Origin: Natrinema marinum
Lineage (GTDB): Archaea > Halobacteriota > Halobacteria > Halobacteriales > Natrialbaceae
NCBI RefSeq assembly: GCF_024296685.1
Contig: NZ_CP100763.1
Location: 682,001-746,000, forward strand
Length of the DNA: 64,000 nucleotides
Reading direction: 5' to 3'
The first letter of the stretch is position 1. Each line of letters opens with the position of its first letter. The position numbers and the translations under genes were made by a program. The notes under the pieces were generated by a model. It had not been told where the DNA came from. It did not search any database and saw only the letters and a program-made list of their open reading frames with translations. Positions 8,550 through 16,617 of the stretch are shown here, in pieces.

Positions 8550-9092
8550 ATGTACGAGGTCGAAGTGAAGGTCCCCGCCGACCTCGAGGCTGTCCGCGAC
8601 CGGCTCGTGGCCCTCGAGGCGACGCCCGAGGGCAGCGTCGTCCAGATCGATACCTACTACGACGCGCCCCACCGTGACTTCCCCGAGACGGACGAGGCGC
8701 TGCGGATTCGCGAGGAACGACCCGCCGACGGGACCGACGAGACGCGAATCACCTACAAGGGGCCGCTCGTCGACGACGAGTCCAAGACCCGTGAGGAAGT
8801 CGAGACCGCCGTCCGAGATGGCGAGAAACTCGACTCAATCTTCGCGAACCTCGGGTTCGAGCCGGCCGCGACGGTTCGCAAGGAGCGCGACCGCTACTCG
8901 CTCGAGGGGTATACCGTCACGCTCGATTCGGTCGACGGCGTCGGCGAGTACGTCGAGGTCGAAACCGAAGTCGGGGACGAAACCGATCTCGAGGCGGCCC
9001 GCGAGGGCGCCTACGACGTTCTCGAATCCCTTGGACTCGATCCGAACGATCAAATTCGAACCTCGTATCTCGGCCTGTTGCTCGAGTCCTAA
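8550..9092 (+). CDS. CYTH-domain protein (class IV adenylate cyclase/thiamine triphosphatase-like)
   Basis: 180 residues. It begins with the CYTH signature E-x-E-x-K ('YEVEVKV', residues 2-8). Then come 'QIDTYYDAPHRDF', 'ALRIREERP', 'RITYKGP', 'EEVETAV' and a late 'YVEVETEV' acidic strand, which together line the tunnel that binds triphosphates and metal ions. Members are class IV adenylyl cyclases or triphosphatases acting on thiamine triphosphate or polyphosphate. Which activity applies here is not visible. It precedes the SAM synthetase gene by about 140 bases on the same strand. Confidence 0.88.
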   Translation: MYEVEVKVPADLEAVRDRLVALEATPEGSVVQIDTYYDAPHRDFPETDEALRIREERPADGTDETRITYKGPLVDDESKTREEVETAVRDGEKLDSIFANLGFEPAATVRKERDRYSLEGYTVTLDSVDGVGEYVEVETEVGDETDLEAAREGAYDVLESLGLDPNDQIRTSYLGLLLES

Positions 9093-9168
9093 CGACGCTC
9101 GCTTCCCGACCGCCTCGCTCGTGTGCGCCGGGGCGATAGTGCTCGAGTGCTGACGCATAACTCACGGC

Positions 9169-9221
9169 AGTTATGATCTCGCTCCCTAATCATATCCGCA
9201 AGTTATAGAACCTCGCTCCCT
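9169..9221 (+). promoter_or_regulatory. Directly repeated element in the SAM synthetase promoter
   Basis: Two near-identical units, each starting AGTTAT and ending CTCGCTCCCT, occupy 9169-9187 and 9201-9221, spaced 32-34 bases apart (about three helical turns). The downstream unit contains the likely TATA box (AGTTATAGA), about 28 bases before the ATG at 9234, so the transcript is expected to be leaderless. The repeat may be a duplicated promoter or a tandem regulator site. Confidence 0.5.
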
Positions 9222-9233
9222 CTATGGCCGTCA

Positions 9234-10439
9234 ATGAGCGAGCGGAACATCCGAATCGAATCCGTCGACCGGCAGGCGGTCGAGGATCAGGACGTCGAAA
9301 TCGTCGAGCGAAAGGGGATCGGCCATCCCGACTCAATCTGTGACGGAATCGCCGAGAGCGTCGCCGGGGCGCTCGCCCGCGAGTACCTCGAGCGCGTCGG
9401 CGAGGTGTTGCACTTCAACACCGACGAGACGCAACTCGTCGCGGGCGAGGCCGCGCCCGCCTTCGGCGGCGGCGAGGTCGTCGACCCCATTTATCTCCTG
9501 ATCGTCGGCCGCGCGACCAAACACTACGAGGGCCAGACCATCCCCGCCGAGACGATCGCGCTGCGGGCCGCCCGCGAGTACCTCGAGTCCGAAATTCCCC
9601 AGCTGACCGTCGGCGAGGACATCGTCGTCGACGTGAAACTCGGCGAGGGCAGCGGCGACCTCCAGGAAGTCTTCGGCGAGGACGAAGTGAGCGTCCCGAT
9701 GGCCAACGACACCAGTTTCGGCGTCGGCCACGCGCCCCTGACCGAGACCGAAGAGATCGTCCACGAGACCGAGCGACGGCTGAACGGCGAGTACGCCGAC
9801 GAGAATCCGGCACTCGGTCCCGACGTGAAAATCATGGGCAAGCGCGAGGGCGATACGATCGATGTCACCGTCGCGGCCGCGATGGTCGACGAGTACGTTC
9901 CGAACCTGGACGGCTACATCGAGGCGGTCGAGTCCGTCCGCGAGTTCGTCGAGGGCGTCGCGCGCGAGCACACCGACCGCGAGGTCAACGTCCACGTCAA
10001 CACGGCTGACGACTACGAGGAGGGGTCGATCTATCTCACCGTGACGGGAACCTCCGCCGAGCAGGGCGACGACGGTTCCGTCGGCCGGGGGAATCGTGCG
10101 AACGGGCTCATCACGCCCAACCGCTCGATGTCGATGGAAGCGACCAGCGGCAAGAACCCGGTCAACCACATCGGGAAGATCTACAACCTGCTCTCGACGG
10201 AGATCGCCGAGGAGGTCGTCGCGGAGGTCGACGGCATCCGCGACCTGCGCGTCCGCCTCCTCTCCCAGATCGGCCGTCCGATCGACCAGCCCCACGTCGC
10301 CGACGTGCAGGTCGTCACCGACGACGGCGTCGCGGTTTCGGACGTTCGGGCCGACGTCGAGACGATCGTCGATCAGGAACTCGCCGACGTGACCGAGATC
10401 ACCCGCCGCGTGATCGAGGGCGAACTGTCGACGTTCTGA
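9234..10439 (+). CDS. mat: Archaeal S-adenosylmethionine synthetase
   Basis: 401 residues, the usual length of the archaeal-type methionine adenosyltransferase, which is very divergent from bacterial MetK. It makes SAM from methionine and ATP. Visible motifs are '[17 protein letters not shown]' near the N-terminus, '[20 protein letters not shown]', and the glycine-rich segment '[20 protein letters not shown]' followed by '[14 protein letters not shown]'. SAM feeds the methyltransferases in this window, such as the one at 43096. The ATG at 9234 lies ~28 bases after a TATA box. Confidence 0.97.
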   Translation: MSERNIRIESVDRQAVEDQDVEIVERKGIGHPDSICDGIAESVAGALAREYLERVGEVLHFNTDETQLVAGEAAPAFGGGEVVDPIYLLIVGRATKHYEGQTIPAETIALRAAREYLESEIPQLTVGEDIVVDVKLGEGSGDLQEVFGEDEVSVPMANDTSFGVGHAPLTETEEIVHETERRLNGEYADENPALGPDVKIMGKREGDTIDVTVAAAMVDEYVPNLDGYIEAVESVREFVEGVAREHTDREVNVHVNTADDYEEGSIYLTVTGTSAEQGDDGSVGRGNRANGLITPNRSMSMEATSGKNPVNHIGKIYNLLSTEIAEEVVAEVDGIRDLRVRLLSQIGRPIDQPHVADVQVVTDDGVAVSDVRADVETIVDQELADVTEITRRVIEGELSTF

Positions 10440-10610
10440 GGACGGTGCGTCGGCTCCTCGAGCCGCCGTTTCCCAGCCCGTCGTCCCGTTTCCGACCGCC
10501 ACCGAACCGCCGTTTTCCGGCGCGAAACCGGAACCGCGGCTCCGGTGTCCGAATACTCAAGCACCGCCTCGGTGTACGGTGTTACGAATCGAAACACGTA
10601 GTGAGCGCCA

Positions 10611-11870
10611 GTGTCCGACTCGAGTTCCGAATCCGCGTCCAGCCCGGTTATCTACGCCGTCGTCGCGAGCACCTTCTTCGTCGGTTTCGGCGGCGGCGTC
10701 GTCTTCCCGATCCTGCCGAACCTCGGCGAGGTGCTCGGAATTTCGGCGTTCATGGTCGGCGTCATCCTCTCGGCGAACCGCTGGACGCGACTGTTCGCGA
10801 ACGGCCCGGCCGGGGCGCTGGTCGACCGGATCGGCACTCGAAAACCGTTCGTCGCGGGGCTGGCGATCGAGGGCGTCGCGACGGCGGGCTATGTGGTCGC
10901 GATCACCTCCTCGGTGCCGGAGTTCTGGTTCGTCCTCGCGCGGGTCTGCTGGGGCGTCGGCAGTGCGCTCGTGTTCGCGACGGCCTACACGATCACCGCC
11001 GACGTCAGCGAGGCCGCCTCTCGGGGGACGAGCATGGGGATCGTCCGTGCCGGGATCACGTTCGGCTTCCCCGCGGGCATGGTACTGGGCGGCATCGTCA
11101 GCGAGGTTTACAGCAACGTCGCGGCGTTCGTCCTCGCGGCCTCGTTCGCCGGCCTCGCGAGCGTCATCGCCTACTTCATCGTCCCCGAGACCCACGTCGA
11201 GTCGGCCGACTCGTCGATCAAACCCTGGGACCTCGAGACGACCCTGCCCGCGCTGACCGTCGGACTGGTCAACTTCGGGCTCTACTTCGCCTTTTTCGGC
11301 GTTCTCTTCTCGACGCTCGTCTTGTACCTCGAGGTCGAATCGATGACGCTCGCGCTCGAGTTCGCGGGGCTGGGGATCGACTACGGCGAACAGGGGACCT
11401 CCGGCCTGCTGATGGCGGCCGCCGCGCTGTCGGGCGCGGTCTTTACGATCCTCGGCGGGAAGATCAGTGACGGCGTCGGCGCTCGGGTTCCCGTCCTGCT
11501 CGTCTTCCTCGTGACGAGCTGTGCCGGCTTCGCCGTTCTCACGCTCGCGCCCTCGCTCGGCACCGTCGTCCTCGGCTGCGTGCTGATCGGCGCGGGTCAA
11601 GGCGGCGTCGGGGGTCCGTTGACCGCGCTGCTCGCGGATCTCTCGCCCGAGGAGCGGATGGGGCGGGCGATGGGGACCAACAACGTCTTCGGCGACGTCG
11701 GCGGCGCGCTCGGCCCGCTGATCTCGCTGCCCTTCGCCGACGCGGCCGGGTTCGACACGCTGTACGCGATCAGCGCCGTCATCCCGCTGCTGGCCGGCGG
11801 CGTTCTCGTCGCCGGCATCTACACCTATACGGGGAGTCTGAGCCCGACGGTCGACGAGTCGATGATCTGA
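10611..11870 (+). CDS. Major facilitator superfamily transporter
   Basis: 419 residues with about 12 hydrophobic segments, starting at a GTG. Typical MFS features are 'NRWTRLFANGPAGALVDRIGTRKPF' (the loop 2-3 Asp/Arg motif), 'GSALVFATAYTITADVS', and the second-half loop 'GGKISDGVGARVPVL'. The substrate is unknown; the family includes drug and sugar exporters and importers. It follows the SAM synthetase gene by 171 bases, and precedes thiI with a separate promoter in between. Confidence 0.92.
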   Translation: MSDSSSESASSPVIYAVVASTFFVGFGGGVVFPILPNLGEVLGISAFMVGVILSANRWTRLFANGPAGALVDRIGTRKPFVAGLAIEGVATAGYVVAITSSVPEFWFVLARVCWGVGSALVFATAYTITADVSEAASRGTSMGIVRAGITFGFPAGMVLGGIVSEVYSNVAAFVLAASFAGLASVIAYFIVPETHVESADSSIKPWDLETTLPALTVGLVNFGLYFAFFGVLFSTLVLYLEVESMTLALEFAGLGIDYGEQGTSGLLMAAAALSGAVFTILGGKISDGVGARVPVLLVFLVTSCAGFAVLTLAPSLGTVVLGCVLIGAGQGGVGGPLTALLADLSPEERMGRAMGTNNVFGDVGGALGPLISLPFADAAGFDTLYAISAVIPLLAGGVLVAGIYTYTGSLSPTVDESMI

Positions 11871-11935
11871 ATCCGTGCTCGAGGCCGACGCCGACCTCGC
11901 AATCCCCTTATAGCTCCGGTCATCTACCACTTGCC

Positions 11936-13114
11936 ATGCACCCCCCGGGAGCCGACACCGTCCTCGTCCGACACGGGGACGTAAACACCAAGAGCAACAC
12001 CGTCAAGCGGTACATGGAGGGGCTCCTCGTCGAGAATCTCGAGGCCGTCCTCGCCGACCGATCGATCCCCGGCGAGGTCGAGCGCCGGTGGAACCGACCG
12101 CTGATCCACACGAGCGAGGACGCCGTGGCCGACGCGACCGCGGCCGCGACCGATACCTTCGGGGTCGTCTCCGCCAGTCCCGCGCTGACCGTCAGCACCG
12201 AGAAAGAACGAATCATAGCGGCGCTCGAAGAGACCGCTCGCGAACACTACGACGGCGGGACGTTCGCGGTCGACGCCCGTCGAGCGGACAAAACCCTCCC
12301 CTACGACAGCGAGGACCTGGCCCGCGAGGCCGGAGCGGCCATCTGGGAGGCCGTCGAGGACGAGTTCGAGCCCGCGGTCGACCTCGACGATCCGGATCTT
12401 ACCTTCGGCGTCGAAGTCCGCGAGGATCTGGCATTTCTCTATCTCGAGCAGCGAGACGGACCAGGGGGGCTCCCGCTTGGCTCTCAGGAGCCGGTGATCG
12501 CGTTAGTCAGCGGCGGGATCGACTCGCCGGTCGCGGCCTACGAGATGATGAAACGCGGCAGCCCGGTCGTCCCGGCCTACGTCGACCTCGGCGATTACGG
12601 CGGGATCGACCACGAGGCGCGCGCGATGGAGACCGTTCGGCTCCTCTCGGAGTACGCGCCGAACTTCGACATGCAGGTCTATCGAATCCCCGGCGGCGAG
12701 ACGGTCGACCTGCTCGTCCGGGAGATGGAACAGGGCCGGATGCTCTCGCTGCGCCGCTTTTTCTACCGCGCGGCCGAGACGCTGGCCGAGCGCGTCGACG
12801 CCAACGGCATCGTCACCGGGGAGGCCGCGGGCCAGAAGTCCAGCCAGACCGTCCGGAACCTCGGCGTCACCAGCCGTGCGACCCGGCTTCCGATCCACCG
12901 CCCGCTGCTGACTCGAGACAAGCAGTACATCGTCGCGCAGGCCCGCGAGATCGGTACCTTCACCGACTCGACGATCGACGCCGGCTGTAACCGCGTCACC
13001 CCCGATCGCGTCGAGACCAACGCCCGCCTCGAGCCCCTGCTGGCCGCCGAACCCAACGGTTTGCTCGAGCGCGCCGAAGAAGCCGCCAAGAACGCAGACC
13101 TGGTCGAGCCCTGA
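11936..13114 (+). CDS. thiI: tRNA 4-thiouridine synthase ThiI
   Basis: 392 residues. The N-terminal ferredoxin-like and THUMP RNA-binding region (~1-165) is followed by the PP-loop adenylation domain with 'SGGIDSP' starting at residue 192. Further signatures are 'GEAAGQKSSQTVRNL' and 'RPLLTRDKQYIVAQARE'. The family adenylates and thiolates U8 of tRNA. There is no C-terminal rhodanese domain, as in most archaeal ThiI, so sulfur must come from another route; one Cys in 'DAGCNRV' is a candidate. A CTTATAG box about 28 bases upstream supports the ATG at 11936. Confidence 0.94.
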   Translation: MHPPGADTVLVRHGDVNTKSNTVKRYMEGLLVENLEAVLADRSIPGEVERRWNRPLIHTSEDAVADATAAATDTFGVVSASPALTVSTEKERIIAALEETAREHYDGGTFAVDARRADKTLPYDSEDLAREAGAAIWEAVEDEFEPAVDLDDPDLTFGVEVREDLAFLYLEQRDGPGGLPLGSQEPVIALVSGGIDSPVAAYEMMKRGSPVVPAYVDLGDYGGIDHEARAMETVRLLSEYAPNFDMQVYRIPGGETVDLLVREMEQGRMLSLRRFFYRAAETLAERVDANGIVTGEAAGQKSSQTVRNLGVTSRATRLPIHRPLLTRDKQYIVAQAREIGTFTDSTIDAGCNRVTPDRVETNARLEPLLAAEPNGLLERAEEAAKNADLVEP

Positions 13115-13159
13115 AACGGAGTCTCGGCACTCGCTTCCGCACTGTCGTAGACGGCCCAG

Positions 13160-13345
13160 CCAACCACCGCCGGGCGGGACTGAAAGGGGCTGCACCGGTG
13201 AGCGCGAACAGCGTGAGCGCGATTCACGGGAGAGCAAGCTCTCCCGGTGGTCGGCGAAGACGGGCGACGCAAGCACTGCAGCGGTGAGCGAAGCGAACCC
13301 GAAGCGCGCAGCGAGCCCCTCGAGTCGACCGGTGCAGGTGCTTTC
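13160..13345 (+). repeat. Structured dispersed repeat, copy 1
   Basis: It starts with a pyrimidine-rich/GC block and GGGACTGAAAGGGGCTG and ends with GCTTTC. A 10-bp stem (CTGCACCGGT, 13190-13199, with ACCGGTGCAG, 13328-13337) closes the element, and a second perfect 8-bp hairpin sits at 13228-13245. Blocks GAAGACGGGCGA and GCGCGCAGCGAGCCC are shared with copy 2. It fills most of the 338-base gap between thiI and the next gene; nothing else is visible there. Similar short elements are, as I recall, widespread in haloarchaeal genomes; function unknown. Confidence 0.75.
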
Positions 13346-13452
13346 GAAACTGTTTCGATCATAGCGAACGCCGCGATTCCGCGGACAGAAGCCCGATCGA
13401 AATCGTCTAGAAGGCGAAACCGACATTACGCGACCGCTCCCAGCATAGCGTA

Positions 13453-14043
13453 GTGACCCGCGTCTGTCTCATCGGCGAGGATGGGAGCAATCTCCAGTAC
13501 GAACTGCTCTCCCGGGAGACCGCCCGCGAGGCGCTCGCGACCTACGACCTCGAGCGGCCGTTCGAGAACTCGCTGGCCCTGCGGACGGTCAGCATCGGAG
13601 CCGCCGTCTCGCTGCTGAACGACCTGAACTGGTATCTCACCCGGTTCGTCGACGCGGCGCTGGTCCAGGAGCCGAGCATCAGCGACGACGAGTGGCTCTC
13701 GCGGTCGCTGGCCACCGAGCTTCGAAACGGCGCGATCGAGCCCGCGGAAACGGCCGAATTCTGCAAGATTTACGGCCTCGAGCGGGTCGATGCGGGGCTC
13801 GAGGCTGACGAAGAGGAGGCGCTCGATCGAGGACCGGAAAACGAGTCAGGGACCGTCGACGCGGCGGACGCGGCCGATAGCGACTCGAACGATGCTGCCC
13901 GATCAGGGGCGGTCGAGCCGACGTACCGGCTCGTCGAACCGCTGTACGTTCGCCGGACCGACGGCGACCTCCCCGAGTACGATCTCAGAGACGTCGAGGA
14001 CACCCTCGTCGTCCGACTGACCGAAGCCGAGTACTCGCCGTAG
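13453..14043 (+). CDS. Haloarchaeal conserved protein (DUF5804-like)
   Basis: 196 residues from a GTG start. The N-terminal ~115 residues ('TRVCLIGEDGSNLQYELLSRETAREALATYDLERPFENSLALRTVS', helical thereafter) look like a compact alpha/beta domain. An acidic Asp/Ser/Ala linker (~120-155) follows, then a short C-terminal beta segment ('PTYRLVEPLYVRRTDGDLPEYDLRDVEDTLVVRLT'). No catalytic motif, signal or membrane segment is seen. The protein appears restricted to haloarchaea and its role is unknown. It converges with the lipoprotein gene downstream, with a 9-base gap. Confidence 0.75.
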   Translation: MTRVCLIGEDGSNLQYELLSRETAREALATYDLERPFENSLALRTVSIGAAVSLLNDLNWYLTRFVDAALVQEPSISDDEWLSRSLATELRNGAIEPAETAEFCKIYGLERVDAGLEADEEEALDRGPENESGTVDAADAADSDSNDAARSGAVEPTYRLVEPLYVRRTDGDLPEYDLRDVEDTLVVRLTEAEYSP

Positions 14044-14052
14044 TGGCGACGG

Positions 14053-14793
14053 TCAGGAATCGTCCGCGGTGCTCTCGTTACCGCCGCTTGACGACGAGCC
14101 GCCGTCCACGCTCGTGGACCGGCTCGCGCTCCCCGACGCGCTCTCGCTCGCGATTCCGAAGCCGTGTTCCTGTCCGTCGCTGTCGACGATCGTCGCGGAG
14201 ACCCGCGTCAGCCGTTCGGAGTCGAACGTCGCCCGGACGAGCCGCCCGACGGTCACCAGCTGTTGGGTACAGACCTTGTCAGCGTCGCTGGTGTCGCGGA
14301 CTGCGGCGTCGAGGGCGAGCGCGTCGTCGTCCGCATCGTCCGCGTCGTTCTCGTCGATGTCGACCTCGTCGAGCTGCAGTTCGTGACAGGGGTTCGGCGC
14401 ACCGGACTCGAGCGCAACGATGACCGACGTTTCGAAGTCGGTCTCGTCGACGAAGTCGGCGAGGGGCGCTGCCTCGAGTTCGCGCTCGGCGAGCCAGTCG
14501 GTCGCGTCGTCCGCGCCGAGCAACAGCGCGGCGTCGGGCGAGGATGACTGCGCGGGGTGCTGGAGCGGCTGCGTGTCGTAGCTCGCCAATCCGTCTGGAA
14601 GTCCCTCGCCGACGTCGTTCTCGCCGTCGGTCGGGGACTCGTTGTCGCTCGGATCGGTCTCACCGTCGTCGTCACCGTTACCGTTTCCGCCGTCGTCCGA
14701 CGCGCTGCCGGGGTCGTCGGCGAGACAGCCGGCCGAGAGGGCGAGCATCGATGCGGTACCGCACAGCAGACCTCGTCTGGAGGGACGTGTCAT
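14053..14793 (-). CDS. Tat-exported lipoprotein, function unknown
   Basis: 246 residues. 'RPSRRGLLCGTASMLALSAGC' is a twin-arginine signal with a lipobox (LSAGC), so the protein should be exported folded and anchored by the Cys. After a long Gly/Asp/Asn-rich linker comes a folded domain (~70-205) with two conserved-looking cysteines ('NPCHELQ', 'KVCTQQLVTVGRLVRATF') that could form a disulfide. A Ser/Gly-rich tail ends it. Role at the cell surface is unknown. Confidence 0.85.
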   Translation of the reverse strand: MTRPSRRGLLCGTASMLALSAGCLADDPGSASDDGGNGNGDDDGETDPSDNESPTDGENDVGEGLPDGLASYDTQPLQHPAQSSSPDAALLLGADDATDWLAERELEAAPLADFVDETDFETSVIVALESGAPNPCHELQLDEVDIDENDADDADDDALALDAAVRDTSDADKVCTQQLVTVGRLVRATFDSERLTRVSATIVDSDGQEHGFGIASESASGSASRSTSVDGGSSSSGGNESTADDS

Positions 14794-14880
14794 CGTACCC
14801 GACCGTACGAAGGGGTACCTAAAGGGGATTTGGCTAGGTAAAAGAGCTCTTTTCGCTGGCGGCGTGCCGGAGCCCGACGA

Positions 14881-15861
14881 TCAGTCGAACAGGCCGGTCG
14901 AGAGGTATCGCTCGCCACTGTCCCAGAAGACGGTGACCACGAGCGGGCAGTCGTCGGCCCGACCGCCGTCGGTCTCTGGCGAGGCTGGCTCGCCGACGTC
15001 GTCGAAGGCGGTCGGGATCTCCGGACACTCGACGCTGGGATCGGCGATCTCTCGAGCGATTCGCTGGGAAGCCAGGCTCGTCGCGCCGCTGGACTGGCCG
15101 ACGAGGACGCCCTCTTCGCGAGCGAGGCGGCGACACTCGTCTTCGGCGTCCTCGAGTTTCACGGTCTCGACGCGGTCGATCAGGTCGACGTCGAGGTTGT
15201 CGCTGACGAAGCCGGGGCCCATTCCCTGGAACTCGTCCTGGCCGGATTCGCCGGTCGAGAGGACGGCGTTTCTGGCCGGTTCGACCGCCACGATATCCAT
15301 ATCGGGGAACGCCTCGCGGAGGCGGCGGCCGGTGCCCGAGAGCGTGCCGCCGGTGCCGACGCCGGCCACGAAGGCGTCTATCTCGCGGTCGCCGACCTGC
15401 TCGATGATCTCCTCGCCCGTCGTCTTGTAGTGGGCCTCGGGATTCGCCGGGTTCTCGAACTGCCCGAGCTGGATCGCGCCCTCGGCCTCGAGTTCGTCGG
15501 CGCGGTCGCGGGCTGTCGACATGTCGCCGTCGACCAGCTCGAGGTCGGCCCCGTAGGCGGCCATGATCTGCCGGCGCTCCTTCGATTTGTCCGACGGCAT
15601 GACGATCGTCAGATCGTAGCCGCGGGCGGCCGCGACGAGCGCGAGGCCGATCCCCGTGTTGCCGCTGGTCGGTTCGACGAGGCTGTCGCCGGGTTCGATC
15701 AGCCCGTCTCGCTCGGCGGCCCGGATCATCTCGCGGGCCGGCCGATCCTTGGCCGAGCCGCCGGGGTTGAACGATTCGATCTTGGCCGCGACCGTCACGC
15801 CCTCTGGCGAATCGACCTGGACGAGCGGCGAGCCGATGGTGTCCAGAATGCTCCCTTTCAT
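14881..15861 (-). CDS. cysK: Cysteine synthase family PLP enzyme
   Basis: 326 residues. The PLP lysine lies in 'NPGGSAKDRPA' (SxKD), the substrate loop is 'EPTSGNTGIGLALVA', the phosphate loop is 'GVGTGGTLSGTGR', and 'GQSSGA' is near the C-terminus. The enzyme condenses O-acetylserine (or O-phosphoserine in some archaea) with sulfide to make cysteine. A ~25-residue hydrophilic insertion occurs near residues 285-305, before the last strand. The gene stands alone between the lipoprotein gene and repeat copy 2. Confidence 0.93.
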   Translation of the reverse strand: MKGSILDTIGSPLVQVDSPEGVTVAAKIESFNPGGSAKDRPAREMIRAAERDGLIEPGDSLVEPTSGNTGIGLALVAAARGYDLTIVMPSDKSKERRQIMAAYGADLELVDGDMSTARDRADELEAEGAIQLGQFENPANPEAHYKTTGEEIIEQVGDREIDAFVAGVGTGGTLSGTGRRLREAFPDMDIVAVEPARNAVLSTGESGQDEFQGMGPGFVSDNLDVDLIDRVETVKLEDAEDECRRLAREEGVLVGQSSGATSLASQRIAREIADPSVECPEIPTAFDDVGEPASPETDGGRADDCPLVVTVFWDSGERYLSTGLFD

Positions 15862-15973
15862 TGCACCACTCTAGGGAATCGAGACGTAAACGCGTGCTGG
15901 ACTCAGGCAGGACGTGCCGGCTCATCAGTAGCGCGCTCCTCAACACCGGTCTAGTATGAGACCGCAGACAACC

Positions 15974-16107
15974 AGAAAGCCCCTGGGCGTCTCGAGTCGA
16001 TGGGCTCGCTGCGCGCCGTCCTCACGCCGTTCGGACGGTGCTTACATCGCCCGTCTTCCCCCGAGACGCCCAGCCCCTTTCAGTCCCACCCCGCGGTGGG
16101 TGGTCGG
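15974..16107 (-). repeat. Structured dispersed repeat, copy 2
   Basis: Read on the minus strand it has the same left end (GGGACTGAAAGGGGCTG) and right end (GGCTTTC) as copy 1, with the same inner blocks. The closing stem is different in sequence but perfectly paired: CTGGGCGTCTCG (15983-15994 on the plus strand) with CGAGACGCCCAG (16062-16073). It lacks about 50 bases present in copy 1 (13200-13252 region). It occupies the gap upstream of cysK and the thioredoxin gene. Confidence 0.75.
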
Positions 16108-16189
16108 GCGGCTACGAGAAAAGGTGACGGCGCGCGAGACTACCGCCTGAAACACCGCGGTTAAGCCCGCCGAGGCGTAAGTCGTGCGT

Positions 16190-16570
16190 ATGAGTCTCGA
16201 GACCATGCGGCCGAACCCCACCTGGGATGCGGCCAGCTACGAGGAGGCGGTCGATACGCTTGCAGCGCACTGCGACGAACTGACCTACAAGATCTGGGGC
16301 GGCGACTGGTGCAAGGACTGTCGCGCCTTGCTGCCCGACTTCGGCGCGGCGCTCGAGGCCGCCGAGGTGCCCGACGAGCGCATCGAGGAGTACGCTCTCG
16401 ACGAGGACAAACAGGGCCCCGGCGTCGAGGAGTACGAGATCGAACTCATCCCGACGATCGTCGTAGAGAACGACGAGGGCGAGGAGATTACGCGCTTCGT
16501 CGAGGAAGAGGACGTGCCCCCGGCGGTTTGGCTCGCCGACGAGATCGAAACCGCGCTCGAGTCGTCGTAG
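16190..16570 (+). CDS. Thioredoxin-fold protein
   Basis: 126 residues. The active site is 'GDWCKDCRALLPDF' (CxxC at about residues 43-46), and 'IPTIVVENDEGEEITRF' supplies the cis-proline strand. Likely a cytoplasmic thiol-disulfide oxidoreductase. Unlike classic WCGPC thioredoxins, the dipeptide between the cysteines is Lys-Asp. A GTTAAG box ~30 bases before the ATG at 16190 supports this start over an upstream in-frame GTG at 16184. Confidence 0.88.
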   Translation: MSLETMRPNPTWDAASYEEAVDTLAAHCDELTYKIWGGDWCKDCRALLPDFGAALEAAEVPDERIEEYALDEDKQGPGVEEYEIELIPTIVVENDEGEEITRFVEEEDVPPAVWLADEIETALESS

Positions 16571-16617
16571 GTCGATCGGACTGTACGGCGACGGCGGCCG
16601 CAAGCAACCCGAATAGC

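Noticed and set aside
13171-13195. CRISPR-repeat-like sequence (GGGACTGAAAGGGGC)
   Set aside because: Only one copy per locus, no spacers or array; it belongs to a dispersed structured element instead.
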